From Protopterus annectens (lineage: Eukaryota; Chordata; Ceratodontiformes; Protopteridae): a stretch of DNA of 64,000 bases. The stretch spans positions 1,112,525,966 through 1,112,589,965 of the forward strand of contig NC_056733.1 in the NCBI RefSeq assembly GCF_019279795.1. The letters are read 5' to 3'. The notes beneath the pieces were generated by a model. That model ran no database searches. It was given only the letters and a program-made list of their open reading frames with translations, and was not told the DNA's origin. The first letter of the stretch is position 1; each line of letters starts with the position of its first letter. The position numbers were made by a program, and so were the translations under genes. This document shows positions 22,178 to 32,049 of this stretch, in pieces.

Positions 22178-22410
22178 AATAGTGAGTTTATGTCCAAGGT
22201 CACTAATAAATATGTATCACTAGTCTTTCTATAGTTATACCATTCATAAAGTTTCTTCAAGAAGTCATTAGCATCTTTAATGTAACTAGAACATAGTGGT
22301 AAATACTGTTTTAAAGTGTTCTGTACATATATAGATAATGGTTCGGTAATCAAACCCCTACTTGATATAATTGGTCTCATAGGAAGTTCGGTAAGGGTTT
22401 TATGCAGTTT
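22178..22410 (-). pseudogene. Penelope-like RT N-terminal region in the inverted piece
   Basis: On the minus strand, 22150-22380 reads ELPMRPIISSRGLITEPLSI (using the upstream bases to about 22395), then YIKDANDFLKKLYEW and LLVTLDINSLF. RPI.S.RG..TEPLS and D.NSLFT.IP are the hallmark N-terminal and motif A blocks of Penelope reverse transcriptases. The frame is interrupted by the MITE on one side and the SINE on the other. This block is largely missing from the forward copy. Confidence 0.8.
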
Positions 22411-22426
22411 AGGTATACCGTATATA

Positions 22427-22649
22427 CTGCGGTGGTGGTGCTGCGGTAGCGTTGTCGCCTGACAGTAAGACGTCCTGTTTAATTCTCAGCTAGAGTGTCT
22501 TCTGTGTGGAGACATGCATGAATGGGCGTACCTTCGTTGAAGGTTGTGCATCAGGGCCAGCAACTCAGCACATAAAAATCTACTGCCAATCATTAGTGGA
22601 CCGGAGTTCCGCTGTGACGACCCTTAACCGGGAAAAGCCAAAAGACACA
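22427..22649 (+). mobile_element. tRNA-derived SINE with RTE-type tail, full length, in Penelope element
   Basis: It is flanked by a perfect 16-bp duplication AGGTATACCGTATATA (22411-22426 and 22650-22665). The head GGTGGTGCTGCGGTAGCG.TG and B-box-like TTTAATTCTCAGC are followed by a body shared with 15232-15463. The end is GTGACGACCCTTAACCGGG then AAAAGCCAAAAGACAC. The RTE-like tail is clear, but this copy lacks a long (GAA)n. Confidence 0.88.
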
Positions 22650-22788
22650 AGGTATACCGTATATAATAGGAGTAATGGGGCATGTAACAGTTAGATACCA
22701 AACCATTATCTGTATATGTACATAATGACTTTTTGAAGAAACTTTATGAATGGTATAACTATAGAAAGACAAGTGATACATATTTTTA

Positions 22789-24251
22789 GTGACCATGGAC
22801 ATAAACTCACTATTTACAGTAATACCTAATGAGCATGGTATAGATGCAGTATGTGAATTCCTGTGTGCAAAGGCAAGAATGAATGGAATTAGCATAGAAA
22901 CTGTATGCAGTATGACAGAAATGGTTCTAACAAATAATGTTTTCCTGTTTAATGGTAATCCATACTTGCAAGTTGCAGGTGTGGCCATGTGGACTCCCAT
23001 GGCCAACCCATATGCTAATGCTGTTTTGAATCAACGAGAAGAAGAATATATTTATGGTGAATGGAATCTGTATAAGCAAGATGTTCAATTTTATCAGCGT
23101 TTTGTGGTCGATGGTTTTTGGTATGGGGTGGAGATGCTGAAAATTTAATAGAATTTGTCCAATATTTAAATAATAGTACATTTTTAGAATTTAAGATGAG
23201 TTATTCTAAAGAAAAAAAAATAAGTTATTTGGATGTACTATTGTATAGAGAAGGGAAACAATTGGAAACAACAGTACATAGAAAGGATGTACAAGTTAAT
23301 AGGTACACTCATGCCAGGAGCATGCATTCTAAGCATGTGTTCCGTGGAATAGTGAAAAGTCGATTATTAAGAACAAGCAGATTAAACGCAAACGTGGTAA
23401 AATGTAAGGAACAAATGGAAATACTAGCTGAGGAATTTAATGAAAAGGGATATGATGAGTCTCTAGTATATAATAATATACGAGAAATATTGGAAGAAAG
23501 GGATAAAGTAGCACCCCCTGTATTTAGTGACATCCCACAAATATATATAAGTAATGAAGAGGGTAAAAATCAGCTAAAATATCTTACATCCCAAAATAAT
23601 TTAAGCAAGGAAATAGAAAATGTCATGCACAAAAACTGGCGTATATTGTTATCTATGCCAGAACTGAGATCCACTGTAGGTGAGAAGCCAAGATTTGCAC
23701 ACAGGAATTGTCTGAATCTAAAGAGAGATTTATGCTGTAAAGACTTTAGTTTGAATAACAAGAAAGTGGTAATTAGAAATAAAAATGGCACTATGCCATG
23801 CTATAATTGTAGTTGCTGTAAAGATATATGTAGTGAACTAGAAGATAAACATCCTATAAGTTAGGAAATGTATAAGTTAGATTGTTATGCAACCTGCAAT
23901 ACTAAATTTATAGTAAACTTGGCTACCTGCACGGTATGTGCAGGATTTTATGAAGGTAAGTGCTGTAGGCGTTTGAAAGACTGTATAACTGAACACAAAT
24001 CAGAAGTTAGAAGGATGGTGATGACTAATGCATTAGCCAAGCACTTTAAGGAAAGGGGATCAGCACACAGATTTAAGTTTAAAGTGCCGCAGGTATTATA
24101 TGTAAACATGAGAGGTGGGGACATTATTAATAAGTTAAATATAGCTGAATATAGATGGATAACTATGCTAGAAGCAGACAAATATCCGGGTCTGAATAAT
24201 ATGGTTAGCTTAAAGCCCATGTTAGTAGCTAAACAAAAGCAATATAAATGA
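22789..24251 (+). pseudogene. Penelope-like RT plus GIY-YIG endonuclease ORF, broken
   Basis: The first frame (22789-23148) has motif A MDINSLFTVIP, motif B VAGVAMWTPMANPYANAVL, and a damaged motif C: RFVVDGFW where YVDD-F is expected. A shift near 23120-23150 leads to the frame 23118-23864. That frame carries EFKMSYSKEKKISYLDVLLY, the RT thumb region, and a zinc-like CYNCSCCKDIC block. A single in-frame TAG at 23862 is followed without shift by 23868-24251. This last part is a GIY-YIG-type nuclease: GFYEGKCCRRLKDCITEHKS corresponds to the YVGKT...LK.RI.EH core with the usual Arg replaced by Cys. NIAEYRWITML holds the expected catalytic Glu, and PGLNN follows. The Cys-rich linker recalls Neptune-type elements. 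The product would prime and insert element RNA; this copy is inactive. Confidence 0.85.
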
Positions 24252-24447
24252 ATGTTTTACATAAACTTGAAGTAATGTTAGTAAGAAATGTAATATAATG
24301 TTGATGAAAATGTTTTATTTAATGGTATGTCTTTAAAGCTTTACTAATATTAGTTAATTGATTTAAATTAACTTTTTATTGGTTGGTTGTGCCATGTGCT
24401 CTTAGTAAAATGGTTATTTATACTGTGAATAAGATGGTATCAACATA

Positions 24448-24470
24448 CTGATGAAGGGTGTTACCTGAAA
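24448..24470 (+). ncRNA. Hammerhead-ribozyme-like core at the Penelope 3' end
   Basis: CTGATGA is followed by AGGGTGTTACCT (AGG pairs with CCT) and GAAA at 24467-24470, about 200 bases after the nuclease stop. Ribozyme motifs have been described in the terminal repeats of Penelope-like elements. The short 3-bp helix II is weak. Confidence 0.5.
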
Positions 24471-24519
24471 GCTTTATCCGGTGACTGTTGAATAAACAGA
24501 GTGCTGTTTCACTGTTTTT

Positions 24520-25050
24520 TTGCCTTATTTGAATCTATAGTGTGATATTTCAACAATGAAGCTTCTCTGCAGTTGGTGTATAGTTATGGACATAGGTACT
24601 AAACCAGGGGTGAATTTGCAGTTTACCATCCATCATCCAAATTACCTTCGTGCAGAGTAATAGAACTACTTTGCTTCATGTAGATTGGAAGATGGTCCCA
24701 TACAAGTAGTATTCTCTGTGATAATTAACTATCCCTTTAACATATTTTATTTATGTTAGATCCCTTGACCGGGTGTTCACAATGTCATTGGACTTGTGAA
24801 TGCATAATAGGTTTGACAGGATAGGGTTTGTTGAGACTCCATACATGGTACAGAGGTCATTGTTATTGACAGGTTGAATTCAGGTGAAAGAAACAGCATT
24901 TTTGCATGTTTTTTCCCTAAACATAAATACTTTTAGAAATAAAAAAGAGATGATAATATTGCATAAAATGCCTGTCATTTTACAAATACTATAGCTTGCT
25001 AGTTATTCTTTTCAATTACTTGCTGTGAAATCACAGCTGCCTATATGAGA
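24520..25050. other. No gene recognised
   Basis: AT-rich sequence after the Penelope element. CR1 copy B does not resume here. Confidence 0.4.
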
Positions 25051-26159
25051 TTGTTCATAGGTTCATAGGTAGGTACTAGGCTATTGGCCCTGGGGCCTAT
25101 ACAAGCCTAGCCAAAAAGGTACCCTGGCTTTCGCCACCCAAGAAAATTATTTTCCTGTGCCCCTGTCAAGCAGAACCACAGAAGTGATCCCCGGGGTGAA
25201 TTTCCTATTACCCATCCAATCATCAAGATTTTTATTGAAGGGTTCTAATGAGGAGCTCTGTTTGACATAGATAGGCAGTCTGTTCCAGAGTATGGGAAGT
25301 CTCTGGGACAGGAATCTATCCCTCCAGCATGTTCTGTTTATTGTGGTGACAAGGTTTAGGTCCCTAGAGCGTGTAGCTCGGTGGGATTGGGATTTCTTTA
25401 AGTGGAGCATGTCCAAAAGCTCTGGGTTTGACATAGCTTTGTATGTTAGGCAGAGATCGCCTCTGAGTAGGCGATATGTGACGGAGTAAAGCTGGAGTTT
25501 TTTGAGACGGTCTGCGTAAGGCATCTGTTTGAGGCCAGTAATCCTCTTTGTGAGGTATTTTTGCAGCCTTTCCAGTTGTTGTAGATATCTTGTGAGGTAC
25601 ATACCAAAAGGGGCATTGTACTCTATAATGGGTCTAATGAGTGATGAGTAGAGGGGGAACAATGACCTCTTTTTTTCTGGATGAGAAACCTTTTGTGATG
25701 AGGTGTGCCATGTAGAAGGATTTCCTGACCACTGTGGCAATGTGATTATCAAAGGAGAGACTACTGTCCACCTGTGTCCCAAGGTCTCATTGCACTTTTG
25801 GTGTTAAGTAGACTACCGCCTATGTGGTAGTTCATGGGTACAGAGTTTTTACCAAAGGGGATGACAATGCACTGTTTGGCATTGAGCTTGAGACCATGTC
25901 TTTGACACCAGGCATCTGTCTCAGTGAGGCCCTTTTGTAGGATGTTCACATCGTTATGAGTTTCGATTATGGCTCCTAGTTTGCAGTCATCTGTGAATTT
26001 AGTTAGCCAAAGACCTTATGTGTTAGCCTGTACTTCAGAGAAGTAGATACCAAACAAGAGAGGACCCAGGACTGAACCCTGTGGTACTCCACTTGTCACT
26101 GGTCTGAAGTCTGATTTGGAGTCTGCTATTTTCACAGTGTGGGTTCTGTCAGTAATCCA

Positions 26160-26314
26160 AACTAAATGCTTTGCAAGTACCCACTGATGAAGGCTTGATA
26201 GCCGAAACTGGTTTGGAAGTATTTACTACAAGAATATGGAATAAACAACAATTTTGGACTTTATTCAGATTTCAGTGTCTTTGTATTGCATATTGCTGGC
26301 CGCTGGTGTTTGGA
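26160..26314 (+). mobile_element. 155-bp short Penelope-type (pLTR-like) insertion
   Basis: It is flanked by near-identical 18-bp copies of GGTTCTGTCAGTAA(T/G)CCA (26142-26159 and 26315-26332), which come from the CR1 target. It carries a CTGATGA...GAAAC core and a downstream AATAAA (26240). It has no coding capacity. The arrangement resembles a solitary terminal repeat of a Penelope-like element. Confidence 0.65.
26184..26207 (+). ncRNA. Hammerhead-ribozyme-like core in the 155-bp insertion
   Basis: CTGATGA (26184-26190) is followed by A, then GGCT-TGAT-AGCC, a clean 4-bp hairpin, then GAAAC. This is the best-formed core of the four in the window by helix II pairing. The helix III and cleavage-site partners were not determined. 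Confidence 0.55.
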
Positions 26315-26757
26315 GGTTCTGTCAGTAAGCCAGTTGGCAACCCATCTTGTAACATAGGGATTTATACCTAGTTTAGTGAGTTTATCTATAATTCCAGACT
26401 GGGGGATGGTGTTGAACGCCTTGGCGAGATCTAGATAGGCTGTGTGAACTACCTTACTCTCATCTATGGCTTTGGTGACTACTTCAAAGAGGTCTATCAG
26501 GTTTAGGAGACATGATCTGCCTTTTACAAACCCAAACTGTGTGGTGTCCAGAGTTTGGAGATCTCCAGTGTCTTTGTTTATGAGTTCCATGATGATATGT
26601 TCCATGGCCTTGCAGACGAGGCTCATCAGGCTAATAGGTTCATAGGTTCATAGGTTCATACTAGGCTATCTGCCCTAGGGCATTTATAAGCCTAGCCAGA
26701 ATGTGTTTGGCTTTCGCCACCCATTTTAAATTTATTTTGCTATGCCCTTTTTCGAGG

Positions 26758-29556
26758 TTAGTATACTGTGCCTCTGTCTAACAGTGACACAGAAGTGATA
26801 CCCGGGGTAAACCTACGATCTCCCATCCACTCATCAAGATTCCTCTTGAAGAGAGTCAATGAGGGACTCTGCCTAACCTGGACTGGGATTTTATTCCAGA
26901 GTGAAGGGAGCCTCTGGGTTATGAATCTGTCCCTCCAGCATGTCCTATTTATTTCAGTGCTGAGGTTCAAGTCTCTCGGTGCCAGAGCTCGATGGGATTT
27001 GGATTTTCTGAGGTGCAGTATGTCCATTAATTCTGGGTTGGACATGGCTTTATACGTCAGGCACAGATCGCCTCTGAACAGGCGGTATGCCACTGAGTAG
27101 AGCTGGAGTTTCTTTAACCGGCAGCATATGGCATCTGTTTGAGCCCTTTGATCCTCTTGGTGAGGTACTTTTGGGGTCTTTCCAGTTGCTGCAGGTGTCT
27201 GGTAAGGTACATCCCAAAAGGGACATTGTACTCAATTATGGGCCTGATGAGGGATGAGTAAAGAGGCACGATGACGCCCCTGATCCAGATGTGAATCCCT
27301 TCATGATTAGGTGGGCTATATAAAATGTTTTTCTAACCACTTTGGCCACGTGGTTATCAAATGAGAGATTGCTATCAACTTGGGTCCCCAGGTCCCTAAT
27401 TACTTCTTCTGTACTTAATGGATTACCACCTATGTGGTAATTTGTGGGCACTTTGTTTTTGCCAAAGGGATGACTATACACTTTTGGCATTTAGCTTGAG
27501 GCCATGGCTCTGGCACCAGTTGTCTGTTTCTATGAGGCCCTTTTGGAGGATGCTTGTGTCGACTGAAGAGTCGATTATGGTGCCCAGTTTGCAGTCATCT
27601 GCGAACTTGGTCAGCCACAGTCCTTCCATGTTGGCCTGTACCTCCGAGAAATATATACCGAACAAGAGAGGTCCCAGGACTGAGCCTTGTGGGACACCAC
27701 TTGTAACTGGTTTGGAGTCTGACATGGCTCCAGCAATTCTAACCATGTGGGTTCTGTCCTTGAGCCAATTTGCAATCCATCTAGTGACATAGGGGTTTAT
27801 ATTTAAGCTGGTGAGCTTATCTATAATGCCCTAGTGGGGTATTGTATCAAAGGCTTTGCGAGGTCCAGGTAGGCTGTGTGGACCACCTTCCCTCGTCAAT
27901 GGCCTTGGTGACTGTTTCAAAGAAATCAACCAGGTTTAAGAGGCAGGATCTGCCCTTAACAAAGCCGAACTGGGTAGGATCCAGTGTTTGTAGGTCCCCA
28001 ATATCTTTATTTATGAGGTCCATGATGATCCTTTCCATAGCTTTGCAGACCAAGCTAGTCAGGCTTATGGGGCGATAGTTTCCAGGATCCGTTGAGGCAC
28101 CACCTTTATGGAGAGGGACCACTGTTGCTGTACACCACTCTTTGGGCACATATCCTGTAGTAAGGCTGAGATTGAACAGTAGTTTTATGTTTGGGTTTAG
28201 CTCTTCTTGGAGTTCATGTAGGACGCAGCCCGGGACACCATCTGGTCCCATTGATGCTGTGTTTTTTGCTTTGGAGAGGGCGGCTCTTACCTGAGCATCT
28301 GAGATGTCAGGGGGGGCAGCACTCTGCTGGGATAGATATTTGCCCTTTTGGTGGGGAGGGGGATGAGAAGTTTGCGCTGAACCTATCTGCCAGGATGTTG
28401 GCAATATCAGTTGGTTCTGTATATTTAGTGTCATTGTGCTGTAACTCAGAACAGATCTGAGTGTTGCCATTGCGATTCTTGATATAGCTATAGAATGCTT
28501 TGTGGTTGTCTTTAGAATCAGTGGCAATTTTGTTTTCATAACTAGCTTTGGAGGATTTTATGAGGGATTTCAGCTTCTTACTGAGGCTGACCAGGGAGTT
28601 CCTCCAATCATGGGATTTTACTCTTTTTTGCAACAGTTTCTTTCTTCTGTTGTAGAGTTTGTTTATGACAGAAGACCACCAGATTGGCTTCCTTTTTTTG
28701 GAGGATAGCATCTTGGTTCTGTTAGGGATAGCACGATCCATGCACTTGTGTAAGTGCTTATAAAGTGCATTTGTGAAGGATTCAGCAGTCATACCTCTAT
28801 TGTCCATCTGCATGGTTGTCGTGAAGTTTGCCACTTCTGTCTTAAGAAGCGTGAAGTTGGCTTTGGAGAAATTTTTTACGGTTGTTTTCCTAATGGGGAG
28901 TGGGAGCGGGATTTGGATGTCTAGGGTGATTAGCTTGTGGTCGGATCTGACCAACGAGGAGCTGACCTCTGGTGTGGAACACCGGTCACCCATGTTGGTG
29001 GTGACCAGGTCTAGGATATTGCTGCCCCTGGTGGGGTTGTGGATAAGTTGATCCAAGGCATTGGAATTGATGATTTCCAGAAAACGTTGAGCAAAAGAGT
29101 TGGTACATAAGTAGTTTTCCCAGTTAATGGTAGGGTAGGGTAGTTGAAATCACCCATTATTAGAGTGATGGGTTGTACCTTAATATTTTTCAGTGTATCA
29201 AGAAAAGAGGAGTGGGGATCCTGGGGCATGGTGGGGGGTCTGTAGCAAGCTACAATCTGGATTGCGGTTTTGCCCAGAGTTAATTGAACTTGGATAATCT
29301 CGGATGCATTATGCTGAGCAACTAGCTTGGAGGTGTGGATATCCTTAATGAATATGGACACGCCTCCACCTTTAGTGTTTCGGTCCGGCTTTGGTGGCCG
29401 AAAGGTGTGGTATGAATTATAGCCTGGTAATGCAGGGGTGCTCTCTCGAGCTTTGAACCAGGTCTCTGTCACTGCACAGATGTCAATGTTCTCCATTTTA
29501 AGGAGTGCCTCGAGTGAGTGCGTTTTGAGGTTTAGACTTCTAGCATTGAGTAGCAT
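26758..29556 (-). pseudogene. CR1 copy D ORF2: APE endonuclease, RT, C-terminal domain
   Basis: From the start: MLLNARSLNLKTHSLEALL, DICAVTETWFKARES (catalytic Glu region), KGGGVSIFIKDIHTS and LIMGDFNYP. A shift near 29140 leads to 29056-28307 with NPTRGSNILDLVTTNMGDR, SLVRSDHKLITLDI and IKSSKASYENKIATDSKDN. Another shift leads to 28539-27847: SKAKNTASMGPDGVPGCVL, WCTATVVPLHKGGASTDPGN and TQFGFVKGRSCLLNLVDFFE. Motif B and FADDCKLG lie in 27746-27474, and the C-terminal RTCWRDRFITQRLPSLWNKI in 27093-26758. At least five shifts are visible. The copy nicely documents the family's full ORF2 layout. Confidence 0.88.
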
Positions 29557-29585
29557 TACCCTCAGATTTTGCTTGCTTGTACCTG

Positions 29586-30535
29586 TTACAGTGGTGAATT
29601 TGTCATTTGAACCTTGCCTAAAAAAGGCACTATAGGGGTGGCAAGAGCCATTTCCAGTATCCGGAATCCCAAGGGCGACAGGTGCAGGCCATCTCTGGCA
29701 AAGCAGAGAGGTCTGTCGATCATGTCATCCCAGGGAGACAGATACTGGATTCCCTTAGAATGACACCAGAAGCTTAGACAATTGTTAAAGTCAATCATTT
29801 TGTCCTTGTACTGTGGTGTCATTCTGGGTGATGGCAGGATGCTACTCAGGGCTAGGGTCATACCTGCCTGGGCTACAAGATCGGACAGCTCCTCCATGTC
29901 TCTTTTCATGTAGTCCAGGGAGGTACGTCTCAGGTCATTCACACCAACATGGACAATGACAGAGTCATATTTGTACTTGTTGTGGAGTGACCTGAGTGCG
30001 TGCGTTATGTGGCAGATCCTGGCACCTGACAGGCAGCTGACAGTAACTTTCGCCTTGTTTAGCCTGGTGAGTGGAACATCAGTGTGCCTGACTATAGAGT
30101 CACCTATGACTAGAGTTTTGGGTACGTTATGCCTTATGGGCTGTAGTTGAGTGGCACACTGAGTATGTGGGCTATGTGTCATTTGGGTTGTGTTGGGGGG
30201 TGGAGGTTGCTTGCATTTCTGCTTTGGAGGGCTCTGTTGTTTGGGCAGATTTGTACTGAGAGCCTCCGTGAATGTAGGTGTGTGTTTTGTGCTTCTGTGT
30301 GTGTGTTTTGGTGGTGTAGGTTTTGAGGGACTATGTGATGAGTGTCTAGGCCAGTCTTTGATGAAGACAGTTTTGCTTCCAGTTTGGCTATATAAGTGCA
30401 TCTCTCACAGGTCATAGTGTTGGGTGGTAGGAGGAGAGGGTTGTCTGTGTACATGAGGCAATTGCTGCATTGTCCCAAGATGCCCAGATTCATCAGGTAG
30501 ACAGGAGAAAACACCAGGAGCTGACCTTTAGACAT
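29586..30535 (-). pseudogene. CR1 copy D ORF1: zinc-knuckle plus SGNH esterase, one frameshift
   Basis: The N-terminal frame (30535-30179) starts MSKGQLLVFS and contains CSNC...TCERC (C-x2-C-x16-C-x2-C), a PHD- or zinc-knuckle-like motif, followed by a short charged stretch. The second frame (30401-29586) runs through a Pro/Gln/Lys-rich linker into an SGNH hydrolase. Block I is LVIGDSIVRHTDVPLTR, block III VIVHVGVNDLRRTSLDYM, and block V ARDGLHLSPLGF with the Asp/His pair. All catalytic blocks are kept, and only one shift (30180-30400) separates the two parts. ORF1 esterases are known in CR1 and L2 groups; their substrate is uncertain. Confidence 0.87.
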
Positions 30536-30560
30536 ACCTGAATAGGTGCTTATTTATTAA

Positions 30561-32045
30561 GTACTGAAAACTGTTTTCCTCTAGACAAGTGTGGAAAGTT
30601 GTGTGCTGTAGTAATTTGTAACTTGTTTAGTGCTTACAATGAGTTCTGAACAAGTGCTGAGCTCAAAGAACATATGAGTGCTAAAACTAAAAAGCTGGCT
30701 AGTTGCAAGGGAAATTTTGAAGAACAAACTTTATGGCGCCAGGAATAGTTTAACCTCAGTTAAGTGGGGGGGAGGGGATGGCTTAGGAGCTCACAAACAG
30801 TCCTGGACAGAGCAAATCCATATCTGGACAAGACCTGCCACAGGAAAGGGGGGAAGCAAGCTTAGAATTTGTTTTCCCCCAGTAAAGTGGAAATGGAGAA
30901 AGCTGGAACAGAAGTTAATTCAACGTTAAGAATCTGAGTGAGTTGGCCTTCACAAATGTTCTCTATTAGATTGAGTGAACTAATGACACTAGACTGGGAC
31001 GAGTGTCACAGATCAAATATACAGTATAGGCGGGCAACTGCAAAGCCACCAAGTATAAGAACACGCAACACTAGGCAGGGTGAGTGGGAAAAATTACAGT
31101 TCCTAGCTGTAGCCACTAAATGAAAGTTTTAAACAGATCAAAGAGCAGACTCGAGAATGCTTTTAACTGTATACAGAAAATCAAAAATGCACAGAAAAGC
31201 TTGGATAGAGCACTCACAAACAGAAAATACAACTCTCAGTATGAAAAAGCAGTTTACAGTTAAGTAATGTTAAAACAGTATAAAACAGTACATAAATGCA
31301 GTGAAACAATAAAAAAAGCTTTATAACAGTGTAAAATGTAGTAGATCAACTGTATAGCACAATTATAAGCGTTTCAGAAGTGCAGTTCAGTGAAATAAGT
31401 GTAAGAAATAACTTATTCTGCTCTTGGAATCTTAAGGAATTTCCACTTATGCAACGCAATTTTATGTTGGGTGTAACTTGTTGGGTGTAACTTTCCATAT
31501 TGGGAGTTTTGGGGATAAAGCCCCCCCCCCCTTTGTGTTTTATGTCAATGACTGGCACACCTGCAGTCAGTGGCTCATTTGCTGCTGTTCACCTTAGTGT
31601 GTTCATTTTAAGTAAACTGTCATGAATCATCATTGTGCACCCAGCCCTACTTAATTATGCTATCAGTGTCACCACCTCCCAGTGTGGAATATCCATAGCT
31701 GTCAACCTTCCATCTCCAAAATGTGGAACAAATGGGCGAAATGTGGAACACATACTAATGGCTTACTAGCAACTTCAACTAGGAAGGTCATAGGATGGTT
31801 AAAATGTGCTGACTTTACTTATAAAGAAGATCCTTTAATGAATTCATATGATTAATTTCTATTTACCATGGATTTCACTTAAAAAAATTCCTAACACTGA
31901 ATGTGTGACAGATTGTTTCAATGTGGAACTTTGAGGAACTTCGAGGAACATGAACTTTTTAAGACCCCATATGAGGTACGTTCCTCATAATGAGGTACAT
32001 TTGAGAGGTATGGGAATATCACATATAAGGGAATTAAATTATTAA
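30561..32045. other. No gene recognised; possibly includes CR1 copy D 5' UTR
   Basis: G-rich segments (30760-30870) could belong to the 5' region of CR1 copy D. A 15-bp direct repeat TTGGGTGTAACTTG lies near 31475-31500, and a C10 run at 31521. No other element words were found. Confidence 0.35.
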
Positions 32046-32049
32046 TGAT

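Larger units (their letters stand above)
21647..24515 (+). mobile_element. Penelope-like retroelement: inverted 5' piece plus forward copy
   Basis: The forward part (about 22697-24515) encodes a reverse transcriptase, a Cys-rich linker and a GIY-YIG nuclease. It ends with a hammerhead-like core and AATAAA (24491). Upstream, 21647-22410 is an inverted copy of the RT 5' region. By eye only a handful of differences separate 21647-21827 from the complement of 22833-23010. Penelope-like elements commonly carry such inverted, truncated 5' copies. A MITE (21828-22169) and a SINE (22427-22649) were added later inside the inverted piece. The boundary with CR1 copy B is near 21647. Confidence 0.82.
25147..26626 (-). 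pseudogene. CR1 copy C ORF2, RT palm to C-terminus
   Basis: Reading from the right, 26626-26315 gives ELINKDTGDLQTL, QFGFVKGRSCLLNLIDLFE, then AYLDLAKAFNTIP (motif A) and WVANWLTDRT. After the insertion, about 26130-25960 encodes a degraded [15 protein letters not shown] and FTDDCKLGA (FADD replaced by FTDD). Then 25949-25761 holds GLKLNAKQCIVIPF, and 25782-25147 gives the C-terminal region SLIRPIIEYNAPFGMYL, RLLRGDLCLTYKAMS and INRTCWRDRFLSQRLP up to the stop. A shift near 25780 breaks the frame. Confidence 0.85.
25056..26636 (-). mobile_element. CR1-type LINE, copy C, 5'-truncated
   Basis: The 3' end at 25056-25140 shows, on the minus strand, GGGTGGCGAAAGCCAGGG, TGGCTAGGCTTGTATAGGC, TAGCCTAGTACCTACCTATG and the octamer repeat CCTATGAA. 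The 5' end is truncated inside the RT at 26636 and directly abuts the 3' octamers of copy D. A 155-bp Penelope-type insertion lies at 26160-26314. Confidence 0.88.
26637..30560 (-). mobile_element. CR1-type LINE, copy D, nearly complete
   Basis: The 3' end shows three tandem CCTATGAA octamers (plus strand AGGTTCAT x3 at 26637-26666), then the tail TAAGCCTAGCC. ORF2 spans about 29556-26758 and ORF1 about 30535-29586 on the minus strand. It is the best-preserved CR1 here, yet it has several frameshifts. The true 5' end is uncertain; the G/C-rich minus-strand sequence to about 30900 could be its 5' UTR. Confidence 0.88.
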
